This document shows positions 9,001 through 21,119 of a DNA stretch of 64,000 nt, in pieces. Positions within the stretch are counted from its first letter, which is position 1. The number at the start of each line of letters is the position of its first letter. The stretch spans positions 27,892,669-27,956,668 of the forward strand of contig CM056556.1 of NCBI GenBank assembly GCA_029721515.1. The letters run 5' to 3'. Source of the stretch: Synanceia verrucosa (taxonomy: Eukaryota; Chordata; Actinopteri; Perciformes; Synanceiidae). Both the position numbers and the translations under genes were made by a program. The notes under the pieces are model-generated. The model did not search any database and was not told the DNA's origin. It saw only the letters and a list, made by a program, of their open reading frames with translations.

Positions 9001-11935
9001 TTTCATAATAGAGTGTAAAAATAAGACTTTTCTTTTCATAATAGAGTGTAAAAATAAGACTTTTCTTTTCATAATAGAGTGTAAAAAAAAAGACTTTTCT
9101 TTTCATAATAGAGTGTAAAAATAAGACTTTTCTTTTCATAATAGAGTGTAAAATAAGACTTTTCTTTTCATAATGGAGTGTAAAAAGACTTTTCTTTTCA
9201 TAATGGAGTGTAAAAAGACTTTTCTTTTCATAATAGAGTGTAAAATAAGACTTTTCTTTTCATAATAGAGTGTAAAAAGACTTTTCTTTTCATAATAGAG
9301 TGTAAAATAAGACTTTTCTTTTCATAATAGAGTGTAAAATAAGACTTTTCTTTTCATAATAGAGTGTAAAAATAAGACTTTTCTTTTCATAATAGAGTGT
9401 AAAATAAGACTTTTCTTTTCATAATAGAGTGTAAAATAAGACTTTTCTTTTCATAATAGAGTGTAAAAATAAGACTTTTCTTTTCATAATAGAGTGTAAA
9501 AATAAGACTTTTCTTTTCATAATAGAGTGTAAAAAAGACTTTTCTTTTCATAATAGAGTGTAAAATAAGACTTTTCTTTTCATAATGGAGTGTAAAAAAA
9601 AGACTTTTCTTTTCATAATAGAGTGTAAAAAAAGACTTTTCTTTTCATAATAGAGTGTAAAAAAAAAGACTTTTCTTTTCATAATAGAGTGTAAAAGTAA
9701 GACTTTTCTTTTCATAATAGAGTGTAAAAAAAGACTTTTCTTTTCATAATAGAGTGTAAAAATAAGACTTTTCTTTTCATAATAGAGTGTAAAAATAAGA
9801 CTTTTCTTTTCATAATAGAGTGTAAAAATAAGACTTTTCTTTTCATAATGGAGTGTAAAATAAGACTTTTCTTTTCCTTTTGCCTCCAGTCAGTGGGTTT
9901 GAATAAAAACTGTTTTTTATTCCCTCCTATAAGTTGATAAAGTGAATCGAAATGTTCTGTAGATATGTGTGATTTCATGTATTGTTTCATGATGTCAGAT
10001 ATGTTGAACTAAATAACCTCTGTTACCGTTTGCTTCCTGGTGAAAACAGTGTACACATATCTAGTATGCAGTATGTAAATGATGAGCATATCATCTACTG
10101 GTGTGGTTTTATGGTGGCGAGCTGACACAGACGGCTCTCAGTTAACAGTATTTATAAATGATATAAATACTTATAGGTTCAGAAATACTGATTGAGGGGT
10201 GACTATAATAGGGTAGGCAGTATAAAAATGTAAAGATACATATTTGTCTTTTTGAAGATTTCCCTAACACTAATATTTGTTGATATATGAAATTGTTTGG
10301 TTAATTTGGTGAAATGGTACTGTGAGTTTCACACATCGATCAACAGGGGGCAGTACGACTTAAGCATTGACAAGGAGCGCCTCAGTTGTTTTGTAAAGCT
10401 GTAGTGTGACTCATGTATTTCAGTACATAGTTACTGAATGCTAGGATACATCCTCCCCAAAGCATCCAATGTTTGTTTCGTTTAATGGAGTAAAACACAA
10501 GGAGGCAAATCAGTGTGCACATGAAGAGACAAGAAGCTAGATTCTAAACAAAAAACAACAACATACAAATGGAAGAGTTTGATTAAATGAGGTAAACCAA
10601 AGATGAAGTTTTAACTGTGTCTTTGTCTCATCACCAGGCTTTACAGCAGAAAAATATAGAAGGTGCCAGAGTTTATGCGGAGAATGCAATCCGCAAAAAA
10701 AACGAAGGGCTTAATTGGCTGCGCATGGCATCCCGAATTGACGCAGTGGCCTCTAAAGTCCAGACCGCTGTCACCATGAAGTCAGTAAGTCACTGTTTTC
10801 ACTGACGTCTTCTGACTTAGACTACATACAGTTTTACTGCACGTTCAACATGTGGGATTATAAAGCAGCTCTGTTCTTATGACCACATCATTCCTGTCTT
10901 TCCAGAATGAGATGATGAATAACATATGGTCAATTTCATTTCTCTTTAGGTAACTAAAAACATGGGCCAGGTGACCAAAGCTCTGGACAAAGCTCTGAAC
11001 TCCATGGATCTCCAAAAGATTTCTGCGGTCATGGATAAGTTTGAAAGCCAAGTCCAGAACCTTGACGTCCACACCTCAGTGAGCGGATGTGTTTTAATAC
11101 AGTCTTTTGATCAAGTGCTCGGTGCGCTGTCCCTTCTCCATCCATCCCTCTCTTTCTCACACCAGGTGATGGAGGATTCCATGAGCTCAGCGATGACGCT
11201 GACCACGCCTCAGGAACAGGTGGATGATTTGATCCACCGAGTAGCAGAGGAGAGCGGCCTGGAGGTGATGGACCAGCTGAGCCAGCTGCCGGCAGGAGCA
11301 ACATCTGTGGGCGCAGAGAGCTCCCGGAGCCAGGAGAAGGAGGACCAGCTGTCTCGACGGTAAGGACCAGAGTCTGCATCTTCCATCCCGTAACTACCAG
11401 GTTACAGGTCAGAAGCGCAGTCTGTGTTATCACACATTAATCTGTCTTTTGTTAATGAAGGGCTGGAGTGACGTTAGTGAGAACAAAACAGTGATTCAGA
11501 GAAATCAAACACTATCTTCTGATCCTGTCCTGTGTTCTGAAGGACGAAGAAACGACCAACTCTGTGTTATAAACAACAAGCTGCAGACAGTTATGAAATA
11601 GTGTTCATCACAGACAGGAAGATTATTGTTAGGCGAAGGCACGTTTTGTTGTTTTCATGACGTGTTCAGACATAATCATTCAAAATGTATTTTTTTTTTT
11701 TTTTTAATAAATTCAGACGCTCTCACAGGGTATGGACGTGTTGTCTTAGCTGTAAAATGAGATGGTTTTGATGCATTCAGTAGCAGACGTGTTGTGTCTG
11801 TGTTCATGTAGTTCAATAATGTCAGATTCAGTGTTCTGCACCTTTTAACGATCGCATGTCATTTGACAAAAGTTCCAAACTATTCAAAATGTGCTTGGTT
11901 TTTCACGTTCCAGGTTGGCTGCTTTGAGGAACTGA
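3078..11935 (+). CDS. chmp1a: Charged multivesicular body protein 1A (ESCRT-III)
   Basis: CHMP1A is an ESCRT-III subunit that recruits VPS4 and acts in multivesicular-body sorting, cytokinesis and nuclear-envelope sealing. Seven coding exons join in phase: 3078-3084, 3818-3837, 3924-4001, 10638-10784, 10950-11078, 11166-11359 and 11914-11935. The product is 198 residues; human CHMP1A has 196. The N-terminus MEDTLFQLKFTSKQLERM and the helical core with KKAEKDSEKEQ, ARVYAENAIRKKNEG and KVQTAVTMK are diagnostic of CHMP1. The C-terminus EDQLSRRLAALRN is the MIM1 motif that binds the VPS4 MIT domain, with its key Leu and Arg residues intact. The first exon carries only seven coding bases, as expected for the family. 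Intron 3 is 6.6 kb and mostly minisatellite. No break in the frame is seen. CHMP1B was considered, but the sequence and the multi-exon structure fit CHMP1A. Confidence 0.96.
4141..9877. repeat. 5.7-kb minisatellite of about 33-bp units in chmp1a intron 3
   Basis: Roughly 175 head-to-tail copies of a unit built as cataatagagtgtaaaa, then a short A/T spacer, then gacttttctttt. Units differ almost only in the spacer (for example aataa, taa, tga, aa or t before gac), giving lengths of about 30-36 bp. Rare units carry ggagtg instead of agagtg, mostly after 7500. One strand has a long pyrimidine block in every unit. The array starts abruptly after 4140 and ends at unique sequence after 9877. Minus-strand reading frames across it are repeat artefacts. 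Confidence 0.97.
9878..10637 (+). other. Remainder of chmp1a intron 3
   Basis: Unique AT-rich intron DNA between the minisatellite and exon 4. It ends with a normal acceptor (tctcatcaccag). I see no other feature in it. Confidence 0.6.
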
Positions 11936-13290
11936 GTGCTGCTCCAGCAGAGGTGAAGGAGCTTACAGCTGTTTAATGATGGTGTGTTCGTACCAGGAGG
12001 ACTTAATGAGCCCATCGATTACCACCCCTGCTCTGTAAATGTACAGACACACACTCACTGGCTCAGAAATACTACCTGAGAAGGCATGAATCTCTCTCTG
12101 GGTCATCTTGCCGTTTAGACCCATCTTTTCTTCCTTTCTATCTTCCCCTTTCGTTCCCCAGTGGGTTTCATTTTACCTTTCACGTCTCCTTTTTTCTCCT
12201 CCCGTTGCTCCACCCACCAGTTCTCAAAACACACACTTTAGGATGTAAGCGTTGCACAAAAAACACGTTTTACAAACTGTATAGTGTACAGTGATTTCAA
12301 TGGAAACGTTTTGAGAGGCAGTTCTAGTGATTATAATACGGCTCTCATACGGTGCAGGTGGCTTGGATGTATCTTAAGGATGTTTTTAATGTTTTTGGGG
12401 CTCTATCAGTCAGAGACGGTTTAAATGGGTGATTCTATTGAGAAGAAGGAGACAGAAAAATGTCAGTTTTTGCACTTTGGTGTTTGGTAATTTGGTAAAG
12501 TTTAAACACTAACATGCATCGTCTCCTTCCATCAGAATCATCCAGGCAGCAGCAGCTTCATGACATTATCATAGCACTGTATGCAACACAGTGTCAAAAT
12601 GAATGATTTGTGTGTGGACGACTCTCTTTGCATTCAGATTTGATTTCTCATACCTGTATTCAGACTTTTTGCTTTGAACGCCTTACTTGGGATGCAGGTG
12701 CTTGCATAGGTGCTTCCCCGCCAGTGCCTGAAGGACAGTAGTTTAGAAAATGAACTTCAACACTTCAGTGTGAGGGAGGCATCTGTTATCACTGAAGCTC
12801 TGTCGAGTGAAGCTGCCTGAGCTCTTGAAGCTCCAGAAACACTGAACCTCAATCAGAAATATGTGGAAGCTCCTCTGTCTCAAAGTAAAGTAGTCATCCT
12901 CACCTTCATCCCATCCCAGACACTGTCAGGAGAAAACATGGATTAAGAGCAGGGGCGTACATGCTGGATCTTTTCTCCCTGTTTGACAAGAATTGGTTGC
13001 TTCTCCTAATTTGCCTTGTGTACCACAAATATGGTGACACACACAGAGAGATTTAACAGAAGAATGGTTCCTTTTCTCTCGTTCGTTTTTTGGGTTTGAT
13101 GCTTGCTCTTCCTCCTTTGAGCGGTCAGTGTAGACATCAGGCTGAAGCCACACTGTGACAGAGCAGCTTCACCCTCTCATGATGTCCTCCATTTATTTGT
13201 CCATTTTAGCACAGCGAGGCTTTATTTTTACTCAAAGTTCAGCAGACATTTTTCTATATTTATCTTGTGAAAATAAAAAAGTTGCCCTCT
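11936..13290 (+). other. chmp1a 3' UTR
   Basis: Non-coding sequence follows the chmp1a stop. The first clear polyadenylation signal is AATAAA at 13272-13277. An earlier T-run with aataaattc near 11705 gives a possible early end. The minus-strand open frame at about 12926-13153 has no recognisable domain and is not taken as a gene. Confidence 0.5.
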
Positions 13291-13299
13291 GATGTGTCT

Positions 13300-16200
13300 T
13301 TCTTTTGGTTCTGTTATGAATCTGGAAATGCTGAGTGAGCCAAAGTTATGCTCTTTTGTAGAAACTCTGTATGGAAATACAAACAGCTCATTTTAAGGTA
13401 ATAAAATCACAGTTCTTCTATTCAGGTGATTATACACTAAAGAAATCATACTTAATTGTATTAGATTGCATTTCTGCTAAATGATGCCTTTAAATATTAA
13501 ATGACCAGTTATCTCAGAAATGATTCAGCATCCTCAATAATTCCTCAGTTCATTATTGTCCAAATCAGCCAAGCAGTAGCTGGAACGTTGTCCAGGTGAT
13601 GATCATAATTGTTACTAACTATGCAAAATTCAGTGTTTTCTGAATGCTACAGACCCATAAGTCCATTTCTGACCTTTGGAGTACAGTTTCCTTTCTGTAT
13701 TCACTGCACACTTTGGTGAGGTGGATCAGACTAACGCCATCTAAAGCTGTGTTTGTCATATTTTTAAGCATGGACATGTCGGCCTGTCACACCTGGTCAC
13801 GTACTGTAGGTGTGGGTAGACAGGTGTGATAGGTATGTAGGCAGGAGGTAAGCGAGCCTGTTTTCATCTCACTCTCTGTGTGTTTAGGAGGCGGACTCGA
13901 TAAGCCTTGTGATAAGAACACTCAGCACTTTTTCATTTTGTGCCTTGAGTTTGTTCTGCTTAGAACAACCTCATGTCCATGTCCATCTGCACTGACTTCC
14001 TCTGTAAACCTCTTCAGGCAGGTGAGGTTTCACCTGTAGATGTATGGCACTCTACAGGCCATCTAGCCAAAGATAACCTTGTGTGCACTGGTGCTAAACT
14101 GGCATTTCAGGACAAGGCCGTTGGATTAGTCATCATGGCTGCTCGCATCTCATTAGCAACACTACACGAGGCGGATCAGAAGCACTGCCCTGAGTCGGTT
14201 CATGAATATTCACACAGATGCTCTGTGTTCACACACAAAGGCTACAGTGATCTCTGGGTAAACAGTGAAAGTGTCAAGATGGGCTTTTTGCATTCCTCCT
14301 CACTCTTTCTCTGCACCTCCACACATCCCTCTCTGTACTCTCTTTGTGAAATAAATCATGAGGTAAATTATCATCACATGAGCAAATAATTAGACAGCTC
14401 TGGGAGGGGAGCAGCAGGAAATGTGCGTGCCTGGCAGCCCCATCACAGCTGGCTGTCGCTCCATGAAATGTCAAAGAAGAGGCCAGGGCGATCATCCCAG
14501 CAGGTTGTCTTGACGTGCACCCAGTTTCCACTGTGGACACCCCCGCCTTTTCTTTGTGTGGAAGCCCTGACTTAGCCGTGGTGACAGAAGGAGGACACAA
14601 CTCATGACAACACAACAGACGATGAACAAGCTGTCCCAGGACAATGAGCGGTTAACATCCAGGATGAGCCTGGACTGGAACATACCGACACAGAGACCTC
14701 ACTGAAAACAACGAAGCTGGTTATGGATTGCAAGCAAGAGCCAGTGAGAGCCAGTGATATCCTGTTACTGTAAAGAGGGACACATGCTTTAGATGGCCAC
14801 AGTGTCGGCTTTCCTGGTTGTGTCTGACAAAGAAGCTGTAGCCAACTTGTCAGCAGGTTTGTAACCAGAAGCTGCTCAGGCAGTGTGGCTGTGTTGATTT
14901 TCAGCATCCGTGTTATGAGCTACCTGCTCAAAGGTCAGGGAACAGAAACCGACAGTGAAAGTCCACAGTGAGAGGGCAATAGGCCAAGTTTCAACACAGA
15001 CAAAAGACATGATGAGCTGGAAGCGATGTCAACATGAGACTTTCTTTACAGCCGGATCTTGGTTTAACAACAGTTGGACGTGGGAAAGCCCTGCTTTATC
15101 TGCTTAATCACAGTTTCATCATGATGTCTTGAGTTTCTTGTAATCCTGGCTGTAAAAGTAGAAACAAAACAGATCTAGGTGTTCCCTCTCCCATGAGACC
15201 GCCCTGCTGCCACTGGATTAATGAAGGCAGGTTAAGTTAGTCACTGTTAGCCTGACGCAGGCAGGAAGTAGTTCAGTATAACAGAGTAAATATGTCTCAC
15301 ATTCATTTACAATATTGGGTAATGAAGCATTATTGATCCCAGTGTGTTGAGTCTAAACAACGTTTGGCCTGTATGAAGAAGATATTTTGCTTTATGCCTG
15401 GAGCCGAAAAAAATGAACTGCCAGAAAGTACACAGAGATGTTGGTTACACTTATGCATTTAAATTACAATATCCAAGACAACAAATGGAAAAACACACAG
15501 AGCTCCTCGTCATCAGATCAGGTCATCATTTAGTGACTAACAGTGTTATTTTTTATTTACAACAGGCCCTGTTGTTGACGTGGTGTAGAACAAGTTGTAT
15601 TGAAGAGAACTGATGAGGTGTTATCCTCCTTATTGTGTTTGCTGGTAGACAAAAACCCCACGCATACATACACAAGAGCCAGCTGGAACAGAGAGTGAGG
15701 TGTGCACGCCTTATTTCTCCTCTGTTGTCACTAAAAATATTTAATATTAAATATATGGTGCATATGTTGCACAATAAACAAATGTGCAATATTTAATCTG
15801 ATATTGCTATAATCTACTGGTGAAATATTTTCTATTAATATGCAGTATCACTGCTATTTCTTTCTACTCTTCACTCTCTTATCTTTACTACACCAGTCGG
15901 TCCACCGTGTTCACATATGTTGAATAGATGATAATTTTGTTGCTTATTTAGATATTTATACCTTCTTCTTCAGTGGTTACATATTGTTGACTTATTTACT
16001 TATATTCTCCTTATGTCACTGCTTGTTGTTTTTGTTTGAATAGGCCCTTATTGTTATTGTTGCTCTGTCCACTTTAATTTCTCAGTTTTAGGATCATTTC
16101 TTTCTTGTCTTAAACATGGTGTAAGGCTGGATAAAACTATATTTTGGCCTCTGATGACTCTTCAGTCCAGTGAATCCAGCTCATTCTTTGAAATGAATTT

Positions 16201-16300
16201 GATGTGGATTAAATGCAACTTCACGTAGGAGTGTTTGTTACCATGTGACTGCAGTATAAAAACATGCCCTGAAAATAGATTTTGCAATTTATTCGTTTTA
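13300..16300. other. Intergenic DNA between chmp1a and slc10a3
   Basis: About 3 kb without a convincing gene. Short open frames near 13973-14389, 14274-14907 and 16162-16350 lack domains, splice partners or plausible composition. The segment 15720-16020 is very AT-rich. I see no RNA gene or recognisable mobile element. Confidence 0.5.
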
Positions 16301-16309
16301 TTTTTCTCC

Positions 16310-16736
16310 ACCAGTGGCAGAGGAAGGACTTTATTTTGGAATGTCACCACCGGAAGTCCGGCCTGTCCTGAAGCCAGTTTAACGGAAACTGAGCAGAGAC
16401 CGGAGCTCCGGTGCTCTTCAGCAGTACAGACGGACGTGGAGCTTCGGTTCGCAGACCCAGACCGCTTCTTCTCCTGGAGTAGACCGAGGCAGGCCGCGAC
16501 GCACCGGTGTGGATGTGAGTCGCTGTGCCGGGGGCTGCTGCTGAGGAGCGGGGCTCCGGACCGGACAGCACGGGGCGGGGTGATGTTTGGGTTCCGGTAT
16601 AAAGGCAGCGAGAAAATGGGAAGCAGACGGTTGCCGACGCTGTCGTTTCGTACCGGAGACTAGAATGAGAAGTTCACCGTTGTGGTGCAGCAGGGCGGCG
16701 GTGTAACTGTCTGCGGCGCCCCTGCCCGTCAGCACC
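16310..16736 (+). promoter_or_regulatory. slc10a3 CpG-rich promoter and 5' UTR
   Basis: Base composition switches abruptly to GC- and CpG-rich at about 16350 and stays so through the slc10a3 coding exon. CCGGAAGT at 16350-16357 is a canonical ETS site. A weak TATA-like ggtataaaggc lies near 16597. The stretch is probably promoter plus 5' UTR. The open frame 16235-16663 is out of frame with the gene. Confidence 0.55.
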
Positions 16737-18152
16737 ATGAGGACGCTCCTCACACTCTGCTGCTTCCTCCTTGTTACCGGCGGAGCGGACCGGGCGTGGG
16801 CCGCCGGAAATCTGACTGTCGACAGCAGCAACGACACCAACCTGACGGCCGACGGCAGCAGCAGGTACATCACCATCGGGGACGGGTCAAGGCAGGAATT
16901 TGAGTTTCCTGAAAACACCAACGGCGTGATTGTGATCTCCAGCCAGTACCGGAGCGGCGCTGCGAGCCGGAAGGGCCGCCAGAGCTGCAAGCAGACGGTG
17001 ACGGTCCGCTCCCTGGACCCGGAGGTTCTCTCCATACTGAATGTGACTGACAGCGGCCACGCGGGACCAGCCAAGAGCTACATCATCAGCATCCGCTCCG
17101 GCTTCCCAGGCAGTGCCCAGCTGCAGATCCAGCTGCTGGACCTGGACCAGGACTCGGTGCCGGTTCTGATAGAGGAGAGGACGGATTACTCCATCAGAGT
17201 GGCGCCTGGCAGTGATGACCCGGCTACCCGGCTCATCCAGTCGGGAGGCCTGTCCCACTTCTCTGAACACCCGGTGCTGTTTGCCTTGCTGCCCCTCATC
17301 TTCGTCAACAAGTGTGCGTTCGGCTGTAAGGTGGAGGTGGAGGTGCTGCGGGGTCTGCGCAGGAGTCCGGTGCCGCTGCTCCTCGGGGTGCTGGGTCAGT
17401 TCCTGGTGATGCCTTTCTATGCCTACTGTGTGTCCCGGCTGGCCTCGCTGCCCAAAGCGCTCTCCCTGGGCCTGGTCATCACTTGCTCGGCTCCGGGCGG
17501 AGGAGGCGGCTACCTGTACAGCCTGCTGCTGGGTGGAGACGTCACCCTGGCCATCTCCATGACCCTGGTCTCCACGGTGGTGGCGGTGGCGGCCATGCCT
17601 CTGTCGTCGGCTCTGTACGGCCGGCTCCTGGGCGTGCACGCCGCCCTGCACGTGCCCTTTGTGAAGATCCTGGGCACGCTCTTGTTCATCGCCATCCCCA
17701 TCTCGCTGGGCATGCTGGTCAAGCTGCGCCTGCCGGCCCTCACACGGGTCCTGCTGGCGCTCATACGGCCCTTCAGCTTCGTGCTCATCATCGGTGGCAT
17801 CTTCATGGCCTACCAAATGGGCGCGTCCATCCTGGCCAACGTCAAGCCTCAGATAGTGGCAGTCGGGGTGACGGTGCCTTTGCTGGGACTCGTGGTCGGA
17901 GCCGTCCTGGCCCAGCTGGCGGGTCTGGCCCCGCCGCAGAGGAAGACGGTCAGCATCGAAGTGGGCGTCCAGAACAGCCTGCTGGCACTCGCCGTCATGC
18001 AGCTGTCCTTCCGCCGGGTGGAGGCGGACTTTGCGTCCCAGGCGCCCTTCATCGTGGCTCTCAGCAGCACCTCGGAGATGCTGCTCATAGTTCTGGGTTA
18101 CTTTGCCCAGCAGAGGCTTTGTGGGTCTGCCGCTCTCAGGAGCGAAGCCTGA
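16737..18152 (+). CDS. slc10a3: Sodium/bile-acid cotransporter family member 3 (P3 protein)
   Basis: An uninterrupted 471-codon exon, close to human SLC10A3 (477 residues), which also has one coding exon. Residues 1-24 form a signal peptide. Residues 25-175 are an N-terminal extracellular domain with sequons NLT, NDT and NVT and the family stretch YITIGDGSRQEFEFPE. The SBF transmembrane domain begins near residue 180 with PLIFVNKCAFGCKVEVEVL. Other strong family blocks are LGQFLVMPFYAY, CSAPGGGGGYLYSLLLGGDV, ILGTLLFIAIPISLGM, TVSIEVGVQNSLLALA and FASQAPFIVALS. SLC10A3 is an orphan; bile-acid transport has not been shown for it as far as I know. The start ATG has context accATGa and is followed directly by the signal peptide. 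GC content is much higher than in neighbouring genes. Confidence 0.94.
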   Translation: MRTLLTLCCFLLVTGGADRAWAAGNLTVDSSNDTNLTADGSSRYITIGDGSRQEFEFPENTNGVIVISSQYRSGAASRKGRQSCKQTVTVRSLDPEVLSILNVTDSGHAGPAKSYIISIRSGFPGSAQLQIQLLDLDQDSVPVLIEERTDYSIRVAPGSDDPATRLIQSGGLSHFSEHPVLFALLPLIFVNKCAFGCKVEVEVLRGLRRSPVPLLLGVLGQFLVMPFYAYCVSRLASLPKALSLGLVITCSAPGGGGGYLYSLLLGGDVTLAISMTLVSTVVAVAAMPLSSALYGRLLGVHAALHVPFVKILGTLLFIAIPISLGMLVKLRLPALTRVLLALIRPFSFVLIIGGIFMAYQMGASILANVKPQIVAVGVTVPLLGLVVGAVLAQLAGLAPPQRKTVSIEVGVQNSLLALAVMQLSFRRVEADFASQAPFIVALSSTSEMLLIVLGYFAQQRLCGSAALRSEA

Positions 18153-18670
18153 TTGTAGCCGCTGTCTCTGAACTTTCTGAAGAATCAACTCTGAATCAAA
18201 CCCGTGGAAATTCTTGACTACAAGACACACAGCCGTCACAGCCGTCACAGCCGTCGCTGTCGTGGCACACAGAGCAGAAAGGGACTTTTATGTTTTGCTA
18301 TTTTTCATGAGAACCAAAGGCCTTTTACCCCTCTGAGACCTTTCTGTGCTCGTTTTACAGTATGTGCTTTTTAAAATTATACTGTGAGGCACTCGATGTA
18401 AATATTCCTAAAAAGAGTGACACCTATCAAAGAAAAGATATTTTTGTACCAGATTACTTTTTGTAATCCAAAAGCAAAGATTGATTTGCATAATGTTTAC
18501 AAGAGGACCATGTGTCTTACAGCCAGGGGGAGAATAGTGATTCAAACAGAAACACAGTGATCTTTATGAAAGTATCTGCGACTGATTGCGTTTCCTGGAT
18601 CTGGGAATCCAGGTACTTGAATATCTGAGGGGAGAAATTAAGAGAAAGTCAATAAAGTAAATGTTAAAGC
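18153..18670 (+). other. slc10a3 3' UTR
   Basis: Non-coding sequence after the stop begins with a short tandem of cacagccgt at about 18230-18256. AATAAA at 18651-18656 is the likely polyadenylation signal. Confidence 0.55.
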
Positions 18671-20187
18671 AGGCTTCAGTTTGTTCAGCGTGTGTGAGAG
18701 AGAGGAAAAGCCAGCTTTCAAACAGCAGCTTCATCACATGTGTTGATATCATTGACTAAACATGATCACAGAGCAGACATAACCCACAGTGTGAAGGGTT
18801 ATGAATTCGAAACTAACCTTTGTTTGCACTGTACGAGGAACACCTCTGAGGTATTTGTTCATTACTCATTTCTTACACTTTATACTTCTGCTCCACTTCA
18901 TTAAAGAGGAAAATGTACTTTTTACTTTACTGTACTTTTTACTCCATTACATCGAAGAGGCTGCAGCAGCAAAAGAAACCAGAACTATGTGGCTACTGAG
19001 ACATACTAGCAGATGTTTGTGAGGAAATGTGTTTGCACAGTGGTTTATGGGAAGAGATCAAATATGAAAAGTGACGTATTTGAGGAAGATAAATTAAAGG
19101 GACTAGTCTGTGAAATAAGATCAGAGAAAGCATGTGAAGAACGAGCCTCATGGGCCGAATATTAGTGTCACTCTCCTCTAGTTTAGTAACTTATTTTAGC
19201 AGGACAAAGTCCAGTCTTTATCAGCCTGCTCCTGTTCAGGTGATCTGTTGCCTGCACGCTCAAAAGAAAAGAAAATGTCTTCATTGTCCTCTATCAACAC
19301 ACCAAGCGTTCCTGTCCGTCCAGGAAACGGCTCCAGTGAAAGAAGGGAAAGGTTATTTTTATGTAAAGACCACACTTCCTGTTTAGAGCAGCACCCTGTC
19401 ATGTGCTCGTGTTAACGTGGGTTTGTCAGTGGAAAACAGGAGCGACCTGGTGGTTTTGACTGAGCTCTCAGGAATGCAGCCCAGCTGTGGAGAAGCTTGT
19501 CTGTGGTCAGCCCAGAGGAACGACGACAAAACACAGCATGAGCTCTGTGAGTCACGTCCGCTTCCCTGTCCCCCGTATGTTCAAACACAAGCCTTTCTAT
19601 TGATTTTTGCCTCCAGAGGCGTGTGTAATGGACGGAGCTGTAGCTAAATACTTTCATACAAGCAGTGAAAGCTGAGAAGATTTTCCACTCGTGACATGGA
19701 CACACAGTCAGTTTTCTTTCTTTCTCGGTGATGAGAGAAATCACTTTCTACTGTAAATGAACATTCAAAACACACTCTACACTACAATGAGATTCTTTCT
19801 TTATTTTTGTATTATTGCTCACTTTGAGTGAGTTCTCCATAGGCACTGGTCAGTCATTTTTGAATTTCATTATTTAAGGCATGTATGAAATATCACGTTG
19901 TCTCTATTAATACAGAATTCAGGGGTCGCAGGACTCCAGATGTTGTCCTGGGTAAAATCCCGGGCCCTTTTTTACTTCACATGGAAGCCAGATTTTGTGT
20001 GAGTTACTTGCTAGTGGAAGTTTCCACAGTGAGTGTGGTCACGTTGACACCATCGCTCCCTCGGCCTCCTTCTCAAACTTCATGACACAAACATGAAATC
20101 CTGCTGAGGTCCACATCCTTCCAGCCTTAATCACAGCTTTGCCCTCCAGTGTCAGTGCTTGATTGAGACATGAGCTGCCACCGTACC

Positions 20188-20218
<31 letters not shown>

Positions 20219-21110
20219 TCAGGTGTCACAGTGTGTTGCTCGTCACGGGGCTGACAGGTGGTGATGCTCATCCTTGCTGATAGGTTTGCACTCAGCACTG
20301 TTTATGTTACCATGCCACACATTAGCAGCACAATGGGAAGAGAAGGCTCTTAAAAATTCACGAGCACATACTGCATTAAGTTTTTATGAATTCCTTTCAT
20401 CGGCTCCCATGAGACAGTTTTCCCGTTGCCTGCCGTTATAAAGCTGGGAAGTCCAGGAGCTCCGTGAGAGGCTGAAGGCAGCGAGGATCGATCCACACTC
20501 CAACACACCAAGGACAAGATGGGGCCTGACAGGGTGTGGCTCTCACTGAGCAGCTCCACTGGTTATATGAGCACAGGCTGTGTGTTTGAGGCCCTGACAA
20601 TGAGACTGAGCAGCACCATGTAAACCATCCCTGTTTAATTTTGTGAGGTACATAAAAATAAGTGCATGTTGGACTTTTTATTTAATACGGACGGCTGAAC
20701 TTCAGCTTTTAACACTTGTGTCGTCTTAACATTCTGAATACTTGTCCTAAGGATCAAAAATGTTTTATTTTGCATGAATAAGCACCCTGTCCTTCTTTAC
20801 AGTGCATTAGCTTTTATGGCATCACAAAACTGTTTTTTTGTACTAAATTAAAGGATAAATTATTATTATTATTATTATCGCAAAAGGTCTGAAGATTATT
20901 TTTTAGCAATAGCTAGTACTTGTTTGACCCAAGGAAAACAACCGTGATATATTCTTATATACAATTCAAGTACAAAATACAAACAAATGGTGATTTAAAG
21001 GGTTTCCTCTGCTTTTGAATATATGAATATGACCATAAAACGACACAAGGGTGAAAACAAAAAGCAGTGAAGAGGAAAACAAGGGATAAACTCCGGGTTA
21101 GTTTTGTTTG
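18671..21110. other. Intergenic DNA between slc10a3 and fanca
   Basis: No supported gene. It contains a (TG)n microsatellite at 20191-20218 and a short (TTA)n run near 20861-20877. Open frames near 19150-19744, 19885-20085 and 20350-20559 have no domain or splice logic. Confidence 0.5.
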
Positions 21111-21119
21111 TCCCACAGA

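Noticed and set aside
4822..9990. Several minus-strand open frames of 75-96 codons built from repeated MKRKVLFLHSI-like segments
   Set aside because: They are produced by 33-bp (11-codon) minisatellite units. They shift frame whenever a spacer changes length, and they lie in a chmp1a intron.
11029..11433. A 134-codon minus-strand ORF over chmp1a exon 6
   Set aside because: It is antisense to a conserved coding exon, with no independent features.
13973..14907. Open frames of about 100-138 codons between chmp1a and slc10a3
   Set aside because: They have no domain, no splice partners and composition typical of non-coding DNA.
16235..16663. A 142-codon plus-strand ORF before slc10a3
   Set aside because: It is not in frame with slc10a3, has no domain, and lies in the CpG-rich promoter and UTR.
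16887..18248. A 453-codon open frame antisense to slc10a3, and a 244-codon out-of-frame plus ORF (17483-18217)
   Set aside because: Both are shadows of the GC-rich slc10a3 coding exon. Their products are rich in His, Arg, Gln and Gly, with no domain.
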